Of a stretch of 12,065 nt of DNA, positions 6,826 to 12,065 are shown in pieces. Position 1 is the first letter of the stretch, and every line of letters begins with the position of its first letter. Source of the stretch: Betaproteobacteria bacterium (GTDB lineage: Bacteria; Pseudomonadota; Gammaproteobacteria; Burkholderiales; Usitatibacteraceae); NCBI GenBank assembly GCA_025362705.1, contig JANYFH010000035.1, positions 1-12,065 on the forward strand. Reading direction: 5' to 3'. A program made the position numbers and the translations under genes. Under the pieces are notes generated by a model, which searched no databases, was not told the origin of the DNA, and worked only from the letters and a program-made list of their open reading frames with translations.

Positions 6826-6834
6826 CAAAATCAG

Positions 6835-6840
6835 TATAAT
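6835..6840 (+). promoter_or_regulatory. -10 element of the ahcY promoter
   Basis: A perfect TATAAT, 9 nt after the metK stop codon. Transcription would start near 6847, exactly where the first helix of the SAH riboswitch begins. The -35 region would lie within the end of metK and is poor, so the strength of the promoter is uncertain. Confidence 0.6.
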
Positions 6841-6845
6841 TTTGG

Positions 6846-6920
6846 TTCCGAGGGGCGCTGCGAACAATTCTTGAAATTGACCAGGCTCGGAAACGAATAC
6901 GTAACCGAACAACTGCGCTC
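6846..6920 (+). promoter_or_regulatory. SAH riboswitch
   Basis: The sequence fits the S-adenosylhomocysteine riboswitch described upstream of ahcY in beta- and other proteobacteria. Helix P1 pairs TTCCGAG (6846-6852) with CTCGGAA (6886-6892). The conserved GGGCGCTGCGA follows P1. Helix P2 pairs CAATT (6865-6869) with AATTG (6875-6879), and the conserved CCAGG precedes the 3' side of P1. The pseudoknot pairs GGGCGC (6853-6858) with GCGCTC (6915-6920), one pair being G-U. SAH binding stabilises the pseudoknot. Its 3' strand is also the 5' base of the terminator that follows, so ligand should turn ahcY on. Confidence 0.92.
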
Positions 6921-6948
6921 GCATTCTTGACTGAATGCGGGCGTTTTT
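6915..6948 (+). terminator. Expression-platform terminator of the SAH riboswitch
   Basis: GCGCTCGCATTC (6915-6926) can pair with GAATGCGGGCGT (6933-6944), with two G-U pairs, around a 6-nt loop, followed by five T (6944-6948). Its first six bases are the pseudoknot strand of the aptamer, so terminator and ligand-bound fold exclude each other. Confidence 0.85.
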
Positions 6949-6977
6949 CATTTGCGCTCGCTATATTTCAATACTGT

Positions 6978-6983
6978 AAGGAG
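6978..6983 (+). promoter_or_regulatory. ahcY ribosome binding site
   Basis: AAGGAG, 6 nt before the ATG at 6990. It decides that start over an in-frame upstream ORF that opens at 6927 inside the riboswitch terminator. Confidence 0.8.
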
Positions 6984-6989
6984 CAATTC

Positions 6990-8414
6990 ATGAACGCAAT
7001 TCTGAAACCACAAAATTTGATCGATAACGATTATCACGTCGCCGATTTGAAACTGGCCGACTGGGGTAACAAGGAAATCAAGATCGCCGAAACCGAAATG
7101 CCGGGCCTGATGGCGATTCGTCAGGAGTTCGCCGTCACCCGTCCACTCAAGGGTGCACGCATCACTGGCTCGCTGCACATGACGATCCAAACCGCGGTGC
7201 TGATCCAGACCCTCGAAGCGCTTGGCGCGCAGGTGCGTTGGGCGTCGTGCAATATTTTCTCCACGCAAGACCACGCCGCCGCCGCCATTGCGGCGAGCGG
7301 TACGCCGGTGTTTGCCGTGAAAGGTGAAACGCTCGAAGAATACTGGGATTACACCCACCGTATTTTTGAATGGAAAGATGGCGGCTTTACCAACATGATT
7401 CTCGACGATGGTGGCGACGCAACATTGTTGCTGCATCTGGGCACACGCGCTGAGAAAGATCTCTCGGTGGTCGCCAATCCCGGTTCGGAAGAAGAGCGCA
7501 TTCTTTACGCAGCGATCAAAGCCAAACTGGCTACCGATCCGACCTGGTATTCGGTACGCCTGAAAGAAATCAAAGGCGTGACTGAGGAAACGACGACCGG
7601 TGTTCATCGCCTTTATCAAATGGCCAAAGATGGCAAGCTCGCATTCCCAGCGATCAACGTCAACGATAGCGTCACCAAATCCAAATTCGATAATCTCTAC
7701 GGCTGCCGTGAGTCGCTGGTCGACGCGATCAAGCGCGCAACAGATGTAATGATCGCAGGCAAAGTTGCGGTCGTCGCGGGCTATGGCGACGTCGGCAAAG
7801 GCTCGGCACAAGCCTTGCGCGCTCTCTCTGCACAGGTGTGGGTCACTGAAATCGATCCAATCTGTGCGTTGCAAGCGGCGATGGAAGGTTATCGCGTGGT
7901 GACGATGGAATACGCGGTCGACAAGGCAGATATTTTCGTGACTGCCACCGGCAACTATCACATCATCACCCACGACCATATGACGAAAATGAAGGATCAG
8001 GCCATCGTTTGCAACATCGGCCACTTCGACAATGAAATCGATGTCGCTTCGGTCGAAAAATATCAGTGGGAAGAGATCAAGCCACAGGTTGACCACATCA
8101 TTTTTCCCGACGGCAAGAGAATAATTCTGCTGGCCAAGGGGCGCCTCGTTAATCTTGGCTGCGGCACCGGGCACCCTTCGTACGTGATGTCCTCGTCGTT
8201 TGCCAACCAGACGATTGCGCAGATCGAGTTGTATTGCAACACGGAAAAATATCCGGTTGGCGTCTACGTGCTGCCAAAGCATCTGGATGAAAAAGTCGCT
8301 CGCCTGCAATTGCAAAAGCTCAATGCGCAATTGACGGTTTTGTCGGATCAGCAGGCTGCATACATCCACGTGTCGAAGCAGGGGCCATACAAGCCGGACA
8401 GCTACCGATATTGA
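6990..8414 (+). CDS. ahcY: Adenosylhomocysteinase (S-adenosylhomocysteine hydrolase)
   Basis: AhcY hydrolyses S-adenosylhomocysteine to homocysteine and adenosine, relieving product inhibition of methyltransferases. The 474-residue protein is full length. LHMTIQTAVLI (62-72) lines the substrate site. TEETTTGVHRL (198-208), Lys230 and Asp234 in VTKSKFDN, and Cys239 in LYGCRESL are family active-site positions. The NAD-binding loop is GYGDVGKG (264-271). CNIGHFDNEID (341-351) and GTGHPS (392-397) follow. The C-terminal KPDSYRY supplies the tail that contacts the cofactor of the neighbouring subunit in the tetramer. Residues about 145-190 form the insertion found in many bacterial enzymes. Expression should be controlled by the SAH riboswitch at 6846-6948. 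metF starts 22 nt downstream and is probably on the same message, so SAH could also raise MetF. Confidence 0.98.
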   Translation: MNAILKPQNLIDNDYHVADLKLADWGNKEIKIAETEMPGLMAIRQEFAVTRPLKGARITGSLHMTIQTAVLIQTLEALGAQVRWASCNIFSTQDHAAAAIAASGTPVFAVKGETLEEYWDYTHRIFEWKDGGFTNMILDDGGDATLLLHLGTRAEKDLSVVANPGSEEERILYAAIKAKLATDPTWYSVRLKEIKGVTEETTTGVHRLYQMAKDGKLAFPAINVNDSVTKSKFDNLYGCRESLVDAIKRATDVMIAGKVAVVAGYGDVGKGSAQALRALSAQVWVTEIDPICALQAAMEGYRVVTMEYAVDKADIFVTATGNYHIITHDHMTKMKDQAIVCNIGHFDNEIDVASVEKYQWEEIKPQVDHIIFPDGKRIILLAKGRLVNLGCGTGHPSYVMSSSFANQTIAQIELYCNTEKYPVGVYVLPKHLDEKVARLQLQKLNAQLTVLSDQQAAYIHVSKQGPYKPDSYRY

Positions 8415-8436
8415 GTCTGCGATAGCGAAAGCAACC

Positions 8437-9285
8437 ATGTCGCCCGTCACCCGCCACCCGTCGCCGAAATTCAGCTTCGAGTTTTTCCCGCCGAAGACGC
8501 CGGAAGGAGTCGCCAAGTTGCGCGAGACAGTCAGGCAACTCGCGCAATTTCGTCCGGCGTTTTTCTCGGTCACTTTCGGTGCGGGTGGTTCCACACAAGA
8601 AGGCACGCTATTGACGGTGCTGGATATTCGCGCGGCGGGGCATCATGCCGCGCCGCACATTTCCTGCATCGGTTCCACGCGTGAAAATATTCGCGCGGTG
8701 ATTCATCGCTACAAGGACGCAGGCATCCGGCATACCGTCGCACTGCGTGGCGATTTGCCTTCCGGCATGGCGGTGGCGGGCGAGTTCCGCCACGCCACCG
8801 ATCTCGTCACATTCATTCGCGAAGAAACCGGCGACCATTTCCATATCGAGGTGGCGGCCTATCCGGAATACCACCCGCAGGCTCGTAATGCGCAGGAGGA
8901 CTTGAAGCATTTCATCGGCAAGGTTAAGGCGGGCGCCAATTCGGCGATGACGCAGTATTTTTACAACCCCGACGCCTACTTTCATTTTGTCGAGCAGGTG
9001 GAAGCGATGGGTGTGTCGATTCCCATTGTGCCGGGCATCATGCCGATTGCGGGTTTTTCACAGTTGGCGCGCTTTTCGGATGCTTGTGGTGCGGAGATTC
9101 CACGCTGGGTGCGTCGCAAAATGGAAGGCTATGGCGACGATACCGCGTCCATTCGCGCTTTTGGGTTGGACCTGGTGACCGATCTTTGCGCAAAATTACT
9201 TGAAGGAGGCGCACCGGGCCTGCATTTTTATACGCTAAATCAGGCGGGCTTGAGTTCCACGATCTGGCAACGGCTCGGGTTGTAA
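8437..9285 (+). CDS. metF: Methylenetetrahydrofolate reductase
   Basis: MetF is an FAD enzyme that reduces 5,10-methylenetetrahydrofolate to 5-methyltetrahydrofolate, the methyl source for making methionine from homocysteine. The 282-residue protein is a TIM barrel of the bacterial short type, close to the E. coli length. FSFEFFPPKTPEG (12-24) contains the catalytic Glu15. SVTFGAGGST (44-53), VALRGDLPSG (101-110, with Asp106 near the flavin), VAAYPEYHPQA and ITPGI-like VPGIMPIAGFSQ follow, and the C-terminal LHFYTLNQAG is typical. The gene lies 22 nt after ahcY and presumably shares its riboswitch-controlled transcript. The Shine-Dalgarno is weak (purine-rich GCGAAAG about 7 nt ahead). No terminator is evident in the 242 bp after the stop codon. 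Confidence 0.96.
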   Translation: MSPVTRHPSPKFSFEFFPPKTPEGVAKLRETVRQLAQFRPAFFSVTFGAGGSTQEGTLLTVLDIRAAGHHAAPHISCIGSTRENIRAVIHRYKDAGIRHTVALRGDLPSGMAVAGEFRHATDLVTFIREETGDHFHIEVAAYPEYHPQARNAQEDLKHFIGKVKAGANSAMTQYFYNPDAYFHFVEQVEAMGVSIPIVPGIMPIAGFSQLARFSDACGAEIPRWVRRKMEGYGDDTASIRAFGLDLVTDLCAKLLEGGAPGLHFYTLNQAGLSSTIWQRLGL

Positions 9286-9503
9286 GCTGTTTGCTTTGTG
9301 ATCTAGTGTTGGCGGGCATCTCCAGCCACTTTCTGCCTGAAACCCGCGCCAGTGCTTGATATTTGCGTTTGCATCGGACACCGCTGTAGCCATCGCCTGT
9401 CCAGGCTATCCCCTGATCGGGACATCGCATGCGTGCCGATATAGTGTGCAAGCGCCATCCGTTGTGAGAAACTGTGACGCAATAATATTGATAACATCAG
9501 CGC

Positions 9504-9515
9504 ACGTCATGACGT
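9504..9515. promoter_or_regulatory. 12-bp perfect palindrome before the SH3/M48 operon
   Basis: ACGTCATGACGT is its own reverse complement and ends just before the Shine-Dalgarno AAAGGG (9516-9521) of the SH3-domain gene. The position fits an operator, but no regulator is known and a 12-mer palindrome may be chance. A weak promoter-like pair (TTGTGA at 9462 and AT-rich AATAATATTGATAA after 9481) lies upstream. Confidence 0.3.
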
Positions 9516-9527
9516 AAAGGGTTTGCC

Positions 9528-10106
9528 ATGAGACAGCTAAGAATACTTATTTGCAGTGCATTGCTGCTTGGGATAAGTGCAGCATTCCCGGCACTCGCAC
9601 AGGAACCGCTGACAACGAATCGCTCGACGGAATTGCGTTCAGCGCCTGAAGACACGGCGAATATCGTGAAACAGTTGGCCGAAAAAACGACGCTGCAACT
9701 GCTTGAGCGCAGAGGTGCGTGGAGCCGTGTGAAGAGTGGCAATGACTCAGGCTGGGTGCGCATGATGCATCTGCGCGGTGGTGCCACCGTAGCGGTGGAC
9801 GAGAAGTCGGCGACCGGCAGCTGGTTGGCGAGGATGGAGCGCCTGCTGGGCGGCAGTGGCGGTAGCAGTACTCGCACGACCAATCAGCGAGCACAGAGTG
9901 CGACGGTGGGCATACGCGGCTTCTCTCGGGAAGACGTCGCTTCGGCAGAACTCAATCCGGCCGAGCTTGAGAAACTGAAGCGTTTTCAGGCAACCAGCGC
10001 AGCCGCAACGCGCTTGGCCAATGAGCGGCATCTCGGGTTCCGCAGTGTTGCCTATCTCGCGCGCGACGCAGTCGAAGCCGCCAATACGCAAGGAGCACGC
10101 AAATGA
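9528..10106 (+). CDS. Secreted protein with bacterial SH3-like domain
   Basis: A 192-residue exported protein. Residues 1-24 form a signal peptide with an ALA cleavage site before Gln25. Residues about 28-84 match a bacterial SH3 (SH3b) fold: LTTNRSTELRSAPEDTANIV, then TTLQLLERRGAWSRVKS and SGWVRMMHLRG. Such domains usually bind peptidoglycan or peptide. A Gly/Ser/Thr-rich linker (about 108-121) leads to a C-terminal part with TVGIRGFSREDVASAELNPAELEKLKRF, probably helical, which I do not recognise as a named domain. An AAAGGG ribosome binding site stands 6 nt before the ATG. The stop overlaps the ATG of the metalloprotease gene (ATGA), so both are made together and may act together in the periplasm. 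Biological role unknown. Confidence 0.82.
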   Translation: MRQLRILICSALLLGISAAFPALAQEPLTTNRSTELRSAPEDTANIVKQLAEKTTLQLLERRGAWSRVKSGNDSGWVRMMHLRGGATVAVDEKSATGSWLARMERLLGGSGGSSTRTTNQRAQSATVGIRGFSREDVASAELNPAELEKLKRFQATSAAATRLANERHLGFRSVAYLARDAVEAANTQGARK

Positions 10107-11122
10107 ATTCGACTATGATGAAAACCATGTTTTGCGGTGTGTTGCTGGCGTTAACTGGTTGCGCGGGTATGCCTGATATGAAAGGTATGCCGATGGGTTC
10201 CACGATTGCGGGTCTGGTGCCTGGAGGCTCCAAAATGGGCTCGTTTGTGGATACGGGCTTGAGTGTAGGCAAGGACCTCGCTGATTCGCAGAAGACGATG
10301 ACGGATGCCGAAGAAGTGGAGCTTGGCGAAAACGTCATGGCGGGTGTGCTCGGCGCGGCACCGCTTTACGACTCGGATCGTATTCAACGCTATGTGAATG
10401 AAGTTGGGCGCTGGGTGGCATCACACTCGGAGAGGCCAAGTCTGCCGTGGCGCTTTGCGGTGCTCAATTCCCGCCTGCCCAACGCAGGTGCAGCCCCAGG
10501 CGGGCAGATTTACATCACGACCGGCCTGCTTTTTCGCATGCGTAGCGAGGCCGAGCTCGCGGGCGCGCTCGGACATGAGATTGCGCATGTGGTGCAGCGG
10601 CATCATGTAAAAGCTTATCAGAAGCAAAAAATGGGGTCTGCTGGCGTAACCGCCTTGGGCGCAGTGGTCGATTCGCGCGGGGGAAGCTCTATTGGCGGTG
10701 CAGTCGGTAAGACGGTTCTCAAGCTCGGCATTGGCGAGGTGCGCAAGATGATTCTTCTTTCGCTGGATCGCGGTGAAGAAGAGCAGGCAGACCGCATGGG
10801 CATGGTACTCGCGGCACGCGCTGGCTACGATCCATACGGATTGCCAAATGTTCTGCAATTGCTTCAGGATATGCAAAAAGACGAGGGAGGCGCCAGCCTT
10901 CTTTACGAAACCCACCCGGGGCCGGCTGCGCGCATCGCTTCGCTTGATGCGTCGATGGGCAAGGAAATGGAAAAATACAGCAACCAGGCGACGTTGCAGG
11001 ATCGCTTCGTAACGATGATGCTTGGAGAAGGTCCGCCAGCAGAGAAAACAACGCCTGCCGCGGCACCTAAGACACCCACACCCGCAAAGGCCGCGCCAAA
11101 AGCGCCAGCCAAGCAACCTTAG
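10103..11122 (+). CDS. M48 family metalloprotease, predicted outer-membrane lipoprotein
   Basis: A 339-residue zinc metalloprotease of the M48 family related to periplasmic BepA/LoiP-type proteases, which handle misfolded outer-membrane proteins. A lipobox (LTGC) places the lipidated Cys at residue 20; Ala at +2 favours outer-membrane sorting. The zinc-binding HEXXH is His158-Glu159-Ile-Ala-His162 (GALGHEIAHVV). The third ligand is probably Glu226 in EEEQADRMG, with Asp230 conserved. THPGPAARI (270-278) is the usual downstream motif. The last 28 residues are Ala/Pro/Lys/Thr-rich and probably unstructured. No TPR domain follows, unlike BepA, so this is the short type. AAGGAG lies 7 nt before the ATG inside the SH3 gene. 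The strong terminator at 11136-11166 ends the two-gene unit. Substrate unknown. Confidence 0.9.
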   Translation: MNSTMMKTMFCGVLLALTGCAGMPDMKGMPMGSTIAGLVPGGSKMGSFVDTGLSVGKDLADSQKTMTDAEEVELGENVMAGVLGAAPLYDSDRIQRYVNEVGRWVASHSERPSLPWRFAVLNSRLPNAGAAPGGQIYITTGLLFRMRSEAELAGALGHEIAHVVQRHHVKAYQKQKMGSAGVTALGAVVDSRGGSSIGGAVGKTVLKLGIGEVRKMILLSLDRGEEEQADRMGMVLAARAGYDPYGLPNVLQLLQDMQKDEGGASLLYETHPGPAARIASLDASMGKEMEKYSNQATLQDRFVTMMLGEGPPAEKTTPAAAPKTPTPAKAAPKAPAKQP

Positions 11123-11135
11123 CCGATTTCGGCGG

Positions 11136-11166
11136 AAAAAAAGCCGGGTTCCGCCCGGCTTTTTTT
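11136..11166. terminator. Bidirectional intrinsic terminator
   Basis: A GC-rich stem AGCCGGG / CCCGGCT closes a 5-nt loop (TTCCG) and is flanked by seven A and seven T, giving 13-nt perfectly complementary arms (11136-11148 and 11154-11166). It starts 13 nt after the metalloprotease stop and ends the SH3/M48 operon. It would also work on the minus strand. Confidence 0.95.
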
Positions 11167-11314
11167 CGCGCGCGTTGGGTGATTCCTCGCCCCGCGCCGC
11201 CGTGGGCGACCCCTCATGCGCCCAATTCTGCAATTCGTCCCAATCCCGTTGTCGCTGGCGATTGAGCGCCGCAAACTGCGCCCATCTTCAATCAAGCCTT
11301 ACCGGGAGCCGAAT

Positions 11315-11707
11315 ATGAACAAAATTTCACGCCCGCTTGTTTCACGCCCACTCCTCATCACGCTGGCCGTTGTGCTTGTCATCACTGCCCTCGCGATGGG
11401 CCTCGCCATCACGCATGAAAGTGGTGGCATGGACGGCTCGTTGATGTTCTTCGATCACGACCTTTCCGATTCCGCATTTGGCTGGGTGATTGCCATTCCG
11501 ATTCTATTGCTGGTAGCGATTATCGTGGCTGCGGTGTGTGCGGGAGCGGCATTGGTAACAGTCGTGGCCTTGATCTTTGCAGCGATCATTACGGTGCTCG
11601 CGCTGGTGTTGGCGATGACACCGATTGCCATTTTCCTAGCGATACCGGTGTTGGCGATTTATGGATTGGTAAAACTGTTTCAGCGCCAGCCTTCGCCAGT
11701 GGCGTAA
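11315..11707 (+). CDS. Small multi-pass membrane protein of unknown function
   Basis: A 130-residue hydrophobic protein with about four predicted membrane segments: residues 12-32, 56-78, 82-101 and 103-120. The first two are separated by a polar loop (HESGGMDGSLMFFDHDLSDS). The short basic N-terminus (MNKISRP) suggests it lies in the cytoplasm. I do not recognise the family. The start chosen has GGGAG 6 nt upstream. The frame is open to 11216, but that would add 33 polar residues with no ribosome binding site. The gene stands alone between the strong terminator and a structured spacer, with only a weak promoter-like sequence ahead, so its regulation is unclear. Confidence 0.7.
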   Translation: MNKISRPLVSRPLLITLAVVLVITALAMGLAITHESGGMDGSLMFFDHDLSDSAFGWVIAIPILLLVAIIVAAVCAGAALVTVVALIFAAIITVLALVLAMTPIAIFLAIPVLAIYGLVKLFQRQPSPVA

Positions 11708-11810
11708 CCTCGTTGCGGCCAGATCCGCTAAACGCTGGATTTTTCGCAGCGAAGTGCTTTCACTTTCTTGAGCGAAATTTGACTGGTGCGGGCCGCACAC
11801 ATTCTCCATA

Positions 11811-11892
11811 GCAAAAATCACTAAAACACCAGCATCCATGAGGTTTTCAGGGTGAAAATGGTCTGAAAACCGCACCAATGCTGGGATTTTGC
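11811..11892. repeat. Nested inverted repeats in the spacer before psd
   Basis: Three helices nest around one centre. The innermost pairs GGTTTTCAG (11842-11850) with CTGAAAACC (11863-11871). The middle pairs CCAGCAT (11829-11835) with ATGCTGG (11878-11884), separated from the inner helix by 6 nt on each side. The outer pairs GCAAAAATC (11811-11819) with GATTTTGC (11885-11892) with one bulged A. A separate small palindrome GTGCGG-G-CCGCAC lies at 11786-11798. No T-run follows. This could be a degenerate mobile or REP-like element, or a structured RNA; nothing decides between these. Confidence 0.6.
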
Positions 11893-11913
11893 CATTCATT
11901 TTGCGCACGCGCC

Positions 11914-11942
11914 TGAACATATCAGCGTGCATAGGCTAAACT
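11914..11942 (+). promoter_or_regulatory. Possible psd promoter
   Basis: TGAACA (11914-11919) and TAAACT (11937-11942), each matching four of six sigma-70 consensus bases, are spaced by 17 nt and would start transcription about 22 nt before the GTG of psd. Tentative. Confidence 0.3.
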
Positions 11943-11971
11943 GGCGTCCTTCCGGATTACCTGCAAATTTC

Positions 11972-12065
11972 GTGTCTGATCGCCTCAACGTCCTCCCGCA
12001 ATATATTCTGCCCAAGCAGGCGCTCACCGCGTTCGCCGGGATGGTCGCCCGCGCCAAAGGGGGTA
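11972..12065 (+). CDS. psd: Phosphatidylserine decarboxylase proenzyme (first 31 codons only)
   Basis: The last 94 nt encode a GTG-started N-terminus reading SDRLNVLPQYILPKQAL followed by TAFAGMVARAKGG, which resembles the start of Psd, the inner-membrane enzyme that decarboxylates phosphatidylserine to phosphatidylethanolamine. LPQYxLPKxxLTxxAG is the recognisable block. The rest of the protein, including the pyruvoyl-forming serine motif near the C-terminus, lies outside the window, so the call rests on about 30 residues. The frame is open further upstream, but GTG at 11972 gives the usual family start. No clear ribosome binding site is seen. Confidence 0.75.
   Translation, partial: MSDRLNVLPQYILPKQALTAFAGMVARAKGG

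Noticed and set aside
6193..6951. A 252-codon minus-strand frame opposite metK and the SAH riboswitch
   Set aside because: It crosses the whole regulatory region and the recognised metK gene in antisense, so it is a codon-bias shadow.
6927..6989. An upstream ATG at 6927 as the ahcY start
   Set aside because: It lies in the loop of the riboswitch terminator; AAGGAG before 6990 and the family N-terminus support the later start.
6948..8606. A 552-codon open frame on the minus strand opposite ahcY and the metF start
   Set aside because: It is the shadow of highly biased codon use in ahcY, whose product is recognised end to end. The antisense translation has no recognisable domain and spans two real genes.
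9303..9497. A 64-codon minus-strand frame in the gap after metF
   Set aside because: There is no ribosome binding site and no protein-like pattern, and the gap better fits an upstream region for the SH3 gene.

Overview
The window looks like a chromosomal housekeeping segment of a betaproteobacterium (GC content by eye in the mid-50s percent; order not resolved, Burkholderiales or Nitrosomonadales-like). This rests on the gene order dapF / DUF484 / xerC, a tandem pair of LpxL-type acyltransferases diverging from metK, and an S-adenosylhomocysteine (SAH) riboswitch between metK and ahcY followed by metF. No phage, insertion sequence, CRISPR array, tRNA or rRNA was seen.

Left half, minus strand (read right to left from about 5.47 kb). 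Two overlapping lipid A-type acyltransferase genes are followed by a 139-bp gap, then a small uncharacterised gene, dapF (probable TTG start), a DUF484 gene, xerC and the 5' end of a penicillin-acylase-family gene that leaves the window. The junctions are tight: 1-nt overlap between the acyltransferases, TAA directly touching ATG between dapF and DUF484, and an ATGA overlap between xerC and the acylase. The only long gap inside the dapF cluster, between DUF484 and xerC, holds a perfect 15-bp-arm palindrome with the ATTCCC-N8-GGGAAT core of dispersed repeats.

Centre, plus strand. This is a compact activated-methyl-cycle block. metK makes S-adenosylmethionine (SAM), ahcY removes the SAH left after methyl transfer, and metF supplies 5-methyltetrahydrofolate for remaking methionine. 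Two RNA-level control elements can be read. One is a terminator-like hairpin in the metK leader, which has no upstream co-directional gene to terminate. The other is an SAH riboswitch before ahcY whose pseudoknot strand is shared with a downstream intrinsic terminator, as expected for an ON switch.

Right part, plus strand. A secreted SH3-domain protein overlaps by 4 bp a lipoprotein M48 metalloprotease, probably an envelope quality-control pair, closed by a strong bidirectional terminator. A small multi-pass membrane protein of unknown function follows, then a 264-bp spacer with a nested inverted-repeat structure, then the first 31 codons of phosphatidylserine decarboxylase (psd).

Most of the window is ordinary core genome. 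The points worth a second look are the metK leader, the SAH switch architecture, the two intergenic palindromic elements, the unannotated small gene before dapF and the SH3/M48 pair.
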